Positions 9,909-21,101 of a stretch of DNA of 64,000 bases are shown one piece after another. The DNA is from Orychophragmus violaceus (lineage: Eukaryota > Streptophyta > Magnoliopsida > Brassicales > Brassicaceae): positions 25,194,067 through 25,258,066 of the forward strand of contig CM058230.1 of assembly GCA_030180135.1 (NCBI GenBank), written 5' to 3'. Within the stretch, counting starts at the first letter, position 1; each line of letters begins with the position of its first letter. The position numbers and the translations under genes were made by a program. Under the pieces are notes generated by a model that was not told the origin of the DNA, searched no databases, and was given only the letters and a program-made list of their open reading frames with translations.

Positions 9909-12412
9909 ACGCACGGGATTCAAATGTTATGATGAGTAATCAGTTTAAGAAGGAAAGAAACAGGTAAGCAAATCCGTAAGATGCATTGCACATTAATCCG
10001 TCCTCTAACTAATTTTGAAACTTAATTAGAGACAATTACTTAACATATCTTCAAGCTGTGATTTGATTTTCTTCGATAAATTTATTAAAAAAATTATGAA
10101 GAAGATTTTATGTGGGGATGATCTTAAGACAAACGAACGAGTTTGAATCTCATCTTGTCGGAATCTCCAACTCTATTTTTTTTGCCGTCCTAGCTAGTAT
10201 TTTTAATATATGTCTTTTGATCTTTTTACCTAACTTGACTTTTTATAACTTATAGTTACAAGACAATTTGCCTCCCAGCCCACCCAAAAAGATGAGTAGC
10301 TCATATAACTAGATATTTTATCAAACAGTCAACTATAATACATACAAATTAGCTTATTCTTTTGGCATGCCCAGAACAAGGTTAATGAATATATGCACAT
10401 ATATATAACCATGCAATTATATAAATTAAAGTGTTGAATATCGTCTTATTTGCATCTATAAAATGTTAAGTTCTTCTAGTGGACGTATTTAATGTATAAA
10501 ACTAAATACATACAAAGTTCTTGTGATTGATATTACCGATCATGCATATCCATTATAATTATACTTTGTGGTCTGGTATTGTATCCTAAACTTGCTCATA
10601 AATGACAATTACAAGAAAACATGCAACATATGTATATTTTAAATACTATAGGAGTTCAAAAGTTTATTTCTAGTATATATATGAAAGTAAATTTGGTGTA
10701 TCTTGAACGGAAGAAGTCGGTTTGGTCTGTGCTCGGCTGTGGGAGTAATCGAGGAATACGAGGTTGCGGCGGAAGCGGTGGTTGAAGGTGATGAGGTCGG
10801 CTGTCTCTTGGGATGGCTGATTCACGTGGCCGCGGGACATCTCCGGGAACAAGGACTTCCCGATGTGGCGAGGCGAGTTGATTAGGAAACCGGTGACGGA
10901 CTAACCGGATAACAAGATCGCGTCGGAGCCGTGACGGAGGCGATTGTTTAGTCCGACGGAGAGATGAGTTCTTTGGGCTCATCCGTCTACTTCCCATCTC
11001 ATAACCGGATCTGCTGGTTTCTTAGCCTATAGTAGCGCTAGTTGCGATTCATTGTTCCGTTTAATCGGCCGGTCTTTTGTCCGTTTTGTTGTCGTCGTTG
11101 TTATTGTTCTCGGATGCCCGATTTTTCGGGATTTTTATATATAAAATATATATTAATTAAAAAAAAAAAAAAAAATTGGTGTATATCAATTTGCTATTTC
11201 ACGCTCCGTATGATGCTATTTTTAATGTACAAACAAAGTTGAATGAAACATTTCTTTTAATTCATTACTATATAACAGTAACTGCTATATAATATAAATT
11301 AGGGAAAATGCAAATACATTCATCAATCCTAATTAATAATTAAAAAGTTAGTAAAGGAAAAACAAAACTTACAAATATAATGGTATATATAATGCATTTT
11401 TTTTATAATGCATGTATAAAAAGAATCTAATTGGTGAACAAAATCGAAACGGTAATATTAGCGGTAAGCAGAAGCGGAAGCGGTTAACGGTTAGAAAATA
11501 GTGCAAAGAAATAAAAACAAGCGGTTGATAAAAGCAGTATAAAAAAACTGGGATGGAATTTTTTAATAATGCTTTTGATACCGCTTTAGTGATTGGTGAC
11601 CATGAAAACGGCAAACCCTTTACCACAGCGATAAGGAGTTACTAGTCACACCCAAAAACATAATGTATATTTATAATGCATGTATTTGATTGTAGAGAAA
11701 TGTGTATAGTGAAAACATTATCAAATTAAACATTTTCATTATCCATATTATGTTCTTATATATAGACTGTAGTTTATAAATACATCTAGGCAAACATCAG
11801 TGCAAGTAAGGATCATTCTTACGAATGAGATTTTCTTGACATATATTTCAGAACAAAAAAAAAAGCTCACAGCTTCAACCAAATAAGTTAACGACGCGGG
11901 ATATATCATGCTGCATCTTCTTCCAAAAAAAAAAAAAAAGAAGCAAATTAGCTAAGAGAGACCTACCGGAGAATTAGTAATTTAAGGTTTAACACGGCAT
12001 GGATTTAAAAAGTTTCATTTTCAATTTTCTTGTTCTTTGAGTGTATGTTGTTGAAGTTGCGATAAGGATTCCATTAATCGTGCATTGGCGTGGCTATATC
12101 TTTATTCTTCACCACTTCTCTTATGTGGCCAATGTAAACTCTCTCTCATTATTATACTAATATCTAACTATCTTAAACATATATATTAATGTGTCGTGAA
12201 GGAAAAAAGCTGGTTTCATCTCTCATTGTCGACCCCACAAGTTGACTGATCGTGTTCATCATCATGCATGGCTTCATTTCATTTATTTAATTACGACTTG
12301 TTCACGACACAAATGATTGTAACAGTTTAAGAATCTTTTGATTTCTCTTCATCATCACCAAATCTTCCTCAGTTGAAATACTCTTCATCATCAAGTGCAT
12401 CTCTCCAACCTC
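9909..12412. other. Intergenic region upstream of RSL4
   Basis: Mostly AT-rich, with several A/T homopolymers. Around 10690-11000 there is an anomalous G+C-rich block. On its minus strand it has codon-like structure (HIGKSLFPEMSRGHVNQ in one frame) but is interrupted by a stop; it may be a captured gene scrap and was not identified. 11410-11625 is a low-copy repeat related to 36600-36715. The part nearest 12412 should include the RSL4 promoter. Confidence 0.45.
11410..11625 (+). repeat. Dispersed repeat, copy 1
   Basis: Contains GTGATTGGTGACCATGAAAA near its right end. A diverged, inverted copy of this end lies at about 36600-36660, next to the CUE pseudogene. Terminal inverted repeats are not clear, so the class is unknown; a small DNA transposon is possible. 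Confidence 0.35.
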
Positions 12413-12421
12413 TATATATAG
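12413..12421 (+). promoter_or_regulatory. RSL4 TATA box
   Basis: TATATATAG lies 84 bp before the start codon, implying a transcript start near 12445 and a short 5' leader of about 60 nt. It is the best TATA element in the 300 bp upstream. Confidence 0.6.
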
Positions 12422-12504
12422 TTTCACAAGATCAAGAACTATTATAACAACAATTAAACGAACAAAGAAAAGAAGGAGAAAGACAAGAGTTGAAGGTTAG
12501 AGCG

Positions 12505-13759
12505 ATGGACGTTTTTGTTGATGGTGAGTTGGAGTCTCTCTTGGGGATGTTCAATTTTGATCAATGTTCATCATATAAGGAAGAGAGGCCACAGGATGAG
12601 ATGCTCGGCTTCTCTAGCCTTTACAATGATCATCTTCACCATCATCAGAACAGTGTCTTGTCTTCTGATCATCATGCGCTCTTAATTCCTGATATGTTCG
12701 GAGGGAATCTTCCGACCATGCTTGATTCTTGGGATCAAAACCACTTCCAAGAAACCGCAACGCTTAAGAGGAAACAACTTAACGTAGAGAATCTACACAA
12801 TACTAACTCTAACTGTGTCGTCACAAGACAAGTAAGTGCAAGATCAATAAATAATGTCTATAACGTTTACTTTTTATTCACTATTACAACTATGCAATAA
12901 AATGAACCACCTCGTGGTGGCCTAGTGGTAAAGAGGGCCAAAAACCCCCTCGCCACCTAGGTTCGATATGAGGTGGCCACGGTATGGTTTACGTCCATTA
13001 AGATGGTATTACCAACGGCTGGTACCGGGCCTGGGGGAGGGACTAAGGTCTAAGGCCCGAACCTCTCCTGGTTAACAAAAAAAAAAAAAAAAACTATGCA
13101 ATAAACTAAATACAATATCATTAAAACGATGTAGGAGCTAGTCAAGCCCAAGAAAAAGCAGAGGGTAAGCCAGGAAAGCAATACAGTCGACGAAAGCAAC
13201 ACTAACTGGATAGATGGTCAGAGTCTAAGCAACAGTTCAGATGATGAGAAAGCTTCGGTCACAAGTGTTAAAGGCAAAACAAGAGCCACCAAAGGGACAG
13301 CTACCGATCCTCAAAGCCTTTATGCTCGGGTAAGAAAAAGTCTGAAAACTTCTACGACTAATATCTTACAAACAATTAGTGGGTTTGTAATTAATTATGA
13401 TATTGACTTTTGCAGAAACGAAGAGAGAAGATTAACGAAAGGCTGAAGACGCTGCAAAACCTTGTACCAAACGGGACAAAAGTCGATATAAGCACGATGC
13501 TTGAAGAAGCAGTACATTACGTGAAGTTCTTGCAGCTTCAAATCAAGGTATGTAATAAATTATTTTAGGGTTTTGTTTTTGTTTGACCCATTCATCTTTA
13601 TATATATAATTACATCTATGTGCTAACAAAACAAAATGCAATATATGTTTTTTTAAAATGTAGTTATTGAGCTCGGATGATCTATGGATGTATGCACCAT
13701 TGGCTTACAACGGCCTGGACATGGGATTCCATCACAACCTTTTGTCTCGCCTTATGTGA
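12505..13759 (+). CDS. RSL4: Root-hair bHLH transcription factor RSL4
   Basis: Four exons read cleanly: 12505-12831, 13135-13329, 13416-13547 and 13664-13759. All introns are GT-AG and phase 0, giving 249 residues (Arabidopsis RSL4, At1g27740, is about 258 from memory). The N-terminus MDVFVDGELESLLGMF and the C-terminus ending LLSRLM match RSL4 closely. The bHLH domain spans roughly residues 165-220: basic region ARKRREKINERLKTLQNLVP, loop NGTKVD, helix 2 ISTMLEEAVHYVKFLQLQIK. RSL4 is a nuclear E-box-binding regulator that sets root-hair growth downstream of RHD6/RSL1 and auxin. The start at 12505 is chosen over an in-frame upstream TTG because it follows a TATA box at 12413 and matches the family N-terminus. 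Intron 1 has been enlarged by a SINE. No coding lesion was seen. Confidence 0.96.
12902..13091 (+). mobile_element. SINE inside RSL4 intron 1
   Basis: About 190 bp with an A-box-like TGGCCTAGTGG (from about 12919), a B-box-like GGTTCGATATG and a terminal poly(A) run (13077-13091). The 14-bp target duplication AACTATGCAATAAA lies at 12888-12901 and 13092-13105. It is inserted in sense orientation relative to RSL4. Removing it leaves an intron of about 100 bp, typical for this plant family. It does not touch the splice sites. Confidence 0.93.
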
Positions 13760-14094
13760 AAGACTTGCAAGTTACAATGTAATTGTAAAGAAACCGATAT
13801 AGAACATATGAAATCACTTTAATTGGGCCCTATACCAGAGAGGTCTACTTTCTGAACGTACCATTTTCTCTTGTTGTTGTTCATTATGATATTTTTCTTA
13901 ATTCTTTTTGTCTTTTTCTTCATTATGGTTCTAAGAACTTGGGCTACTTTTTTAATGTAATTATATTATTAAAACATGAAAAAGTCAACTAGGACTAATA
14001 AAATACCAGTCTTTCCTTGCACAATTTTGTAAACAATAATATATTGCAACATAAAAGATATAGTTGAATAATGCGGCCGACATTATTTTCTTAG
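13760..14094. other. RSL4 3' flank
   Basis: AT-rich sequence that should contain the RSL4 3' UTR and poly(A) site. No further gene was seen. Confidence 0.5.
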
Positions 14095-14536
14095 ACCATG
14101 TACATCAGTGAATCTCTTTAGGGGTTCTTAACTGTTTTTAATAATATATATTTTTTTATTTTGCAGATGAGAAAAAAAAAGTTAAAAAAAAATAAAAGAA
14201 TCAATCATATGTCGCCACGTGGCGTGAACAGTTAAGAACTTAGCTCTTAAAAATTTTTAGCTAAGAACTTCCAACCCCATTCTATTTCTTACTCCAAACT
14301 CCATTTTGCAGTAAATTTAGTCCAACCCCACTCCATTTTCAACTGCAAAATGGAGTAAAAAATGAGATTACTCCATATTTGGAGTAATCTTATTTTTGTT
14401 TGTTCATGACTCCATTTTCCACTCCAAAATGGAGTAGGGTTGGAGCAAAACACAACTGCATTTTGGAGTTACTCCATTTTGGAGTAAAAAAATAGAGTTT
14501 TACATTGGAGATGCCTTAAGAACTAATGTACATGCT
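14095..14536. mobile_element. MITE-like inverted-repeat element(s)
   Basis: The outer ends CATGTACATCAG and TAATGTACATG are inverted. The interior (about 14268-14512) is packed with inverted copies of ACTCCATTTTGGAGTA that would fold into long hairpins. The layout suggests one small inverted-repeat element nested in another. There is no coding capacity. The class is not certain because target duplications were not resolved. Confidence 0.6.
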
Positions 14537-15353
14537 TTTATCAAAAACTTTTTTCCCCAAGGATGCCAAACGAAAGACGCCATGCCAAAGTCTTTGATGC
14601 CAAAATCATATAATATCAAACCTTCGTTTCTGCTTAGCACTGTATAACTTTATTACGGAAATTTTGGGGGAAGAAAATGGATGAATCGATCGCCTTTTAA
14701 AAAAGAAGAAATTTATGAATAATCTCCATCTGTTTTACATGTGGAGAGGAACCAGAGATAACATTAAGGAGCTTGTTGTCGTGTCTTACGTGAAACATGG
14801 TCACTAGTACTTACTTGATGCAGCATAATACAATATATATATATATATTATTATCAAAGCTCTCAAAATGTTCTCAACGCAATATTTCTCCGTTGTTTTT
14901 AGTATTTATGCATTGCTCTTTTTTTTAATATTAATTTTTAGATTAATTACTATTTTAGTATCCATTACACTAAGTTTACTAAGTTAATATTAAAAACTAG
15001 TAAAATAACTTAATTATCCATTACAATAAATTTACTATTTTATTACTTTTATTATTTTTTATTTAACAAACCAATAATAAAAACTTTATTAAAAACAAAA
15101 ACTATTTTTTTTTAAATGAAAGCATTTTTTTTTTAAATCGATATAACCTAGGTCAGGTTTTCTTGTTTGGGTCTCCAAATTTTCCTTTTTCGTCGTCCTC
15201 TTCACTTTACTCTCTCTCTCTCTCACCGTCATCACTTTGCTCTGTCGCCGTCTTCGCCTTGCCACCTCCGCCGATTTCAACTCCCCTGGTTTCGTCGCTT
15301 CTGCCAGCCTCACCACTAATACTATAATTCTCTTCATCTTCCCCAAATCGACA
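14537..15353. other. AT-rich and CT-rich intergenic stretch
   Basis: 14850-15150 is strongly AT-rich. 15180-15353 is pyrimidine-rich, with a (CT) run near 15213 like a plant 5' leader. It continues directly into 18886 once the solo LTR is removed, so it may be the leader of the decayed DUF1985 gene. No coding region was recognised. Confidence 0.4.
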
Positions 15354-15358
15354 GTTGT

Positions 15359-18300
15359 TGTGATACCCCGTATCAAAAATACGGTCAACGGGCAGCAGAA
15401 AGTCAACCAGGGGTAAAAATTGTCATTTTACCAAAGTCGGGGGTAAAATGGTAATTTTGCCAAAGTTCGAGACGGAAGCCGAGACGGACCAAAAATTCTT
15501 ATGTTTTAACATAAAGAATGTTTAGAAGATCAGAATTGGAAGAAACGGAGCAGAAACGAGTTTTTCGGCTTGTCGGAAATGGAAACCGGCAAAACCGATG
15601 AAACTTCAAAAATTCATAACCGGAGCTACGTAAGTCCGAACAGAGTGATTCGAAATGGAAAATTCATCTAATAGCATGGAGAATCTAATTGTGGAAGTTT
15701 GAAGATTTATGGGATCATCCAGAGACTTTCTAAAATATTAAACCTGAAAACCGTCAAACCGAGCATTAGAAAGGAAGAGGGATTAAGAGGTGATTAAGGG
15801 AGATTAAGAGGAGTTTTTGGACAACAAAAATGCCCAGAAGGACACATGTCTTCTCCCCAGGTCGCCACCTCTCCCCTTGCATGCATGCATGAGAGAATTC
15901 AATGAATCCTTCTCCCATGCAAGAAACCATCAAATCCAATTCATTGTATCCCACCAAACCACTCCCTCTAACCTCTCTCAAGCTCTCTCTCGATATCTCC
16001 TCTCTCTTCCACTCAAGAACATGCAAGCTTATTTCCAAAAACTCTTGAGAATCCTTTGAATATTCAAAGAAAAACCCAAGAACCCTAGAATGTTCATCAA
16101 ACCTTCTTGAACAAGAAATCCCATAACTTTCTCTCCATAAACCCAAATCATGATCTGCAAAGTGCTATAGCTTCATCTCACTCCCCTCTATCATCTCCAG
16201 CCAGCCGCCGCCGTCGTCGCTGCCGGAGTTCGTCGGAATCCGACGAAGAAGCAACTGCATGCTAGGGTTGTTGGATCTCTTCTTTTCTTCTTCAGATCTA
16301 GCCATTTTGGAGGTCATGGGTGGATAGATCTCAGAATTCTGAGCAGTTTGGTGGGTGGTTCGTCGTCAGAAGTCGCCGAAAAAGCTGCCTCCGCCTCCGG
16401 TCAACCCTTCGCCGCCGTGGTCAACGTCGTAGCTCCGCCGCCGGTGAAGCTCCTCCGCCTCCAAATCTTCAGCCGGATTACCTTGGGATTGTTTGGGATG
16501 GGTTGCAGCTGGTTTAGCCGTGGTTTAGAGGAGGAACCAGTGTAATTAAACCGGTCAACGCATTTGGTCAACCCGGTCAACGGTTGACCAAAACCGGTTT
16601 AATCAAACTGGTCAATTGATTTTGGTTACATGGTTCAGCCGGTTTAGTGGGGTGGTCAACAGTTCAAGCATGGTCAACGGTCAACGGGCGCCGGTCAACG
16701 CCGCCGGTCAACGCGGTCAGCGCCGGTCAACGCCGGAGATCAAGCCGGTCAACGCTTGGTCCACGGCCGTTCCGAGGTTTCAGGGCATTCGGAGTTCGGA
16801 GTTCGGAGTTCGAGGTTCAGGATTTCGGGGTTCGTGTCGGATATCATCTCGGGATTCACACTCGTACCGAGCCGTCATTTCGCAACTACTTCACGGTGAG
16901 TCGGCTCGAAAACTCGTAGATCCATATAGACCGGAAATTACTAAACCGTAGTATTAGGTTGCATACCCGTTAATTAAATGAATCGTAATTAATAAATAAT
17001 TGGACGTGTAATAATAAACCGGTTAGGATCCGATACTCATGATTAGGGTTTTAGAATTAACGAGGTAAATCGATTGTGTGCCGCTAGGTTGTTAGTAAAG
17101 ATTGATTGATGCATTCATATAGACCATTTGAATAGAACCGTATATGCATATATATAAGTATAAAGAACAAGTATTAATGAACCTATATACGGGAAATTAA
17201 GACGACCTTAAAATATGAATCAAACCTAAACGAACGTATAGAGTATTATAACGGGATTGGGGTTTAGGTTTAATAGCGGGTTTGGGTAATAAATCAATTA
17301 GTTAATAATGAGATGTCGGGGAATTAGTAAGTTTACTAACTCTAAACCGACAGATCGAGAAGTTAATAAAAGTTACCTAGGATGGGTTAATAAAGAAGTG
17401 GCGTGTGTCGTGAGCCGTCTACGGGTTAGCAATCCGCTAACCCAAGGTAGCGGACGAGAATGAATTCAAAGACTTAGAAACTCTAATAGGCCTGCTTGTG
17501 GTGTTTGTGTGTGATTGTTGTGATTGTGTGATTCTTCGATTGTTGTTGTGTGAGCTTTGTGTGCAGGTTTATTAGACTGCTCGGTGTTGGGCCGAGCAGT
17601 TATTGCAGACACTTACTCCGGTCACGGGACCGGGTAAGTTAGTTGGTGCTGGCTAGGTATCTTACCTAGTCAGAGCGGTGGGTTTGGTAGGATAGAGGCT
17701 TGCGGAATGATTGGGAATTTTCTTATTATCATTGTTGATTGCGTGATATGTGCTAGAGTCCCAGCGAGTCTGCGTGTTTACATTTATGCACTAGGACTCT
17801 AGGGTGCGTTAGATTCCGCAAGCCTAGGTTTTATTTACGTTACGGTACTTCCGACCCGATTGGATCCTCGGGTTTTACTTAACCAGGTCATGATGATTCT
17901 GGTTATGTTGTTAACCTATCGGGTGACGCCGATAGGTGTGTGATTCGGAGATTACGGGGTCATGTCCTAGGGCCGAATCACATGGAAACTCTGGCTATCT
18001 AGGGGTAGTCCGAGTCACCGCGTATCGATGGACGGAGAACGGTGTCCTACTCGTGGGACCTTGTGTACACGTTTAGGAGTCGTGGGTTAGTTACCATATA
18101 GGTGACGATGTAAACCCGTGGAAGTTACCGAGATCGTAAGGGCCCAGGGTTGTTTTTTTATTCTTTATCGCGCATAAGATAGATCGAGTCCAATTGAGGA
18201 CATGTGCCGCAGTGCATTCGATTTTCCTAATTCTCTTTATTCTGGCTTTGATTGTGTGTTGTGGGTTTATCACGACGTGGTAGTGTGTGATCAACCATTA

Positions 18301-18885
18301 TTTCTATTGATTGTTATTTTGGGTTTTGGAGCGGGAATCTTTAGTTCTAGATAGATTAGAAGCCATTAGTGGGGAGCGATTCACTGGGTGATCTTAGATC
18401 GCTCATTAGACTCTTTTGTGTTTTTCAGGTTTAGCAGCGACGGACGCAGGAGGTCCTCGGTGTGGTTTCGGGATGGCTTGTGACGGGTTTTCATTCGGTG
18501 TTTTGGGTGTTTTTATTTTCGGTTCGGCAGCTGCGCCTTTTGTGATTGTGATTGATTGATTTTGTGTTTATATTGATGATTGTTTGTAAAACCCGTTAAA
18601 CGTTGTATTCGACGTTTGATTACTTAAAAATGAAATTGTTTCCCTGATATGATGTTTAAGTCTGAACCGACACAACTCATTGAAGTAGTGCAAGTAGTAC
18701 TGCTTGTACTATGGATATGAGGATAGCGAGGTCAAAGACGGATTGGTGCGAGCTTTTGTCTCAAACCGAACTATCTTTGGCTTCGTCCTGTGACAAACTT
18801 TTCTCGTTCGAATGCTCGGGCTCGATCGGTCATGTTCTTGTTTGATTGTTGACCGGTCAGCGAAGAATGGGAAAGGGGCGTTACA
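15359..18885. mobile_element. 3.5-kb solo LTR (probable Ty3/gypsy)
   Basis: Starts TGTGATACCCC, ends GGGGCGTTACA, and is flanked by the 5-bp direct repeat GTTGT (15354-15358 and 18886-18890). These are the hallmarks of an integrated LTR element. No internal direct-repeat pair, primer-binding site or retroviral protein was seen, so the whole 3527 bp reads as a single LTR left by LTR-LTR recombination. A large non-coding derivative is the alternative. The near-complementary ends (ATACCCC/GGGGCGT) leave orientation open. The length is very large for an LTR and suggests a large-LTR gypsy lineage such as Tekay/Del, an unconfirmed guess. Confidence 0.75.
16399..16752. promoter_or_regulatory. W-box-like (GGTCAA/TTGACC) hexamer array
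   Basis: At least 14 copies of GGTCAA or its complement TTGACC lie in about 355 bp inside the solo LTR, mostly as CCGGTCAACG. The hexamer matches the TTGAC core bound by WRKY transcription factors. Chance expectation for both strands in this length is well below one. Binding is inferred, not shown. Confidence 0.5.
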
Positions 18886-18890
18886 GTTGT

Positions 18891-19674
18891 TCTCTGGGAC
18901 TCATGATATGTCTTCGTTTTCTGTGTTCTCTTGGTCTGTTTTCTCTTGTTTCTCGTGATTTGACTCCGGATTATCTGTTGTTCTCTTGTTCGTTAGTGTA
19001 AATTTGCTCTCATGATTTGACATCTCTCGCTCTGGCTCTCTTGAGTTTTCCTTCGTGTTCTCTTCACCTCTTGCTATCTTGCTCATCGATGGATTGCATA
19101 TTCTAGTCTTAAAAACTCTAAATACTAAAAACTTAAGGAATTTATCGTCTCTGGGTTAAGATTATAACATTGTCATGTTCTTGTTTCTTGCTCTCTGTCG
19201 TGTGCTTGTTTAATTAAAACACTGATTTTAAGCAATTTGATCTCAAACGGACTCTTTTTGTCAGCATCGAAGTGAGGAAGTCGGTCGACGGTGTTGACTT
19301 TTGATTTAAAATCTATAGCAATTATGAGTTTTAATTTTACAAAGGTATGATTACAAATTTGTTTCATTTTAGTCTTTTGTTAAGACTTTTGTTATTTTGA
19401 AAGAATTTGATGTTTATTGTAGCTTCTTTATCTTAGAATGTAGGATTTAATGTGGGTAATGCAAATATATGGTGAGTTATTTGTAACTTAGTGATTATCT
19501 AATAGCTTAGTAGACTTATCTGTCTTCTCTGCGGATTTTAGTTTTGTTACATATTTCTTTCAATAATTGTTGATTTGTATAGAATCATAGGGAAGTTATT
19601 GTACTCTAAGTTATATTTGTTTTTCTCGTTCTCTCCATGTCATTTGATGAGATTACGAATTTTGTTGTGTAGAC
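18891..19674. other. AT-rich stretch before the DUF1985 remnant
   Basis: No supported ORF. TTCTCTTG-type pyrimidine words suggest transcribed leader or intron sequence. The end (TTGTTGTGTAG at 19662-19672) looks like a 3' splice site just before the likely start of the DUF1985 reading frame. Confidence 0.35.
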
Positions 19675-20876
19675 ATGAAGAAGGCGAAGAAGAAAAAATA
19701 TCCGCAACATTTATTTCAAGACGACAATTATTCAACTATGCCGCGAAGTCTGAATCACGGTAGTAACTTAGAGCAGTTGAGAGTAGAGAAAACTTCTTGG
19801 TTAAGATGTATGGAAGGTGATGAGGGAGTCTAAACTTAGGTGTATTGCTAAGCTTGCTGAAAACAAATTCATTTTCTGTGGGAGGACGCTTTTCTACATT
19901 CTTACACTGCAATTAGAGACTAAGAAGCTGATGGAAATGTGTTGTTTGATTGGAGATGATCCACTGAGATTTTCATTCTACAAATTTGCACAAATAACAT
20001 GTCTTAACTGTGATCCATATGATGTTGGAGTTGGAGTAAACGTTGACAACACAGAGTTGTAGAGTAAAATGAGTTTGGTTGTAGGTGATGAACCTCATTG
20101 GAATGACATGCGACAGGTATTGAATATATGTGGTGGCTGGCCTTATCCACAGAGTATGCCTCCTCCATGTTGGAGTTTTTGAATTCAAAGAGGTTGTAGG
20201 ATAAGATTAAAGTATGCAAAAAAAAACTTTAGATCTTGATGTTTTTAACAGTTTTCAGTGGGGACGACTATCATTTGAGGTTCTGATCAAGTCCATTAAA
20301 GAAACAAATCTTGTTGGTTTTCAGTTACACTAAATGGATTTGTTCATATCAGAGATTGGGAGAAATGTATGGTGGTAAAAATAGAGATGAAGCGCTTCAT
20401 ATACTTCGTTTGGGTGGATCACGTGGTCATTGCGATGTTGATGACGTGATTTTGGAATCTAAGCGTGACAACGCTGTGGTATGTCTCGATTTCTAATTGT
20501 TCTTTGTTCGTCTTTTTTATTCAAAATTTTTATTACATGTTACGGATTTTTATTGGTTGCAGATTTCTATTATACTCATCGCATATTTTATAACCATGTT
20601 ACAGATTTTATAAGTTGTTGCGGATTGCTAGTCTTGTTGCTGATTTCTATTATTGTTGTCGACTATTAAGCTTGAGTTAATCTCCTCTGAAACTGCAGGT
20701 CCATGTTAAAAATATGGTAATGAAGCCAATGGAAGAGATCCCGAATGGCCTAATGAAGTTTAGGATGAAAGAGTGGATACCCTGCTACAAGACATCATTA
20801 ACCAGTGTTTGCAGAAGAATGAATAGACTTTGGAATGGCATGGAAGAGTTTCTGATGATCAGAAACACATAAGCCC
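19675..20876 (+). pseudogene. DUF1985 (MULE/Ulp1-associated) remnant
   Basis: Begins with a lysine-rich start (MKKAKKKKYPQHLF). After a frame change it continues with MRESKLRCIAKLAENKF and DPLRFSFYKFAQITCLNCDP, which match the DUF1985 domain. In Brassicaceae that domain is encoded mostly by Mutator-like elements that also carry a Ulp1-type peptidase. A later piece near 20250-20300 (FNSFQWGRLSFEVLIKSIKE) fits the end of the domain. Stops and frame shifts interrupt it and no Ulp1 catalytic domain was seen. It is interpreted as a broken piece of a captured or MULE-borne gene; the surrounding MULE ends were not found. Confidence 0.6.
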
Positions 20877-21060
20877 GGGTAAAAAAAAAAAAGCATGAGA
20901 TAGCATAGTCAAAAGACGAGGAAGCGGTAAGAGAGGATTGAGGGTTTTTTTGATTTTGGTTGTAAATCCTTTTTTATTGATTTTAATTTGCTCATGTGAC
21001 TCCTCCCACTGCTACATCACATTTTCGGGCCTCATCTTATTGGGCCATTGGGGTTTCTTA

Positions 21061-21101
21061 CTATTTGGTTCAACAAGGTTCTTTCTACTACTTAATTATG
21101 G
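21061..21101 (+). repeat. Duplicated 40-bp segment, copy 1
   Basis: CTATTTGGTTCAACAAGGTT and the 20 bases after it recur at 21408-21446, immediately before the start of the aspartic-protease pseudogene. The spacing is 347 bp. This suggests local duplication of a promoter or leader. Confidence 0.7.

Noticed and set aside
12180..12480. Root-hair-specific cis element (RHE) upstream of RSL4
   Set aside because: CGTG/CACG sites near 12080, 12195, 12251 and 12303 were compared with the published consensus; none fits at all fixed positions.
15766..16146. 126-codon minus frame inside the solo LTR
   Set aside because: No recognisable domain, overlapped by frames on the other strand, and inside a non-coding LTR.
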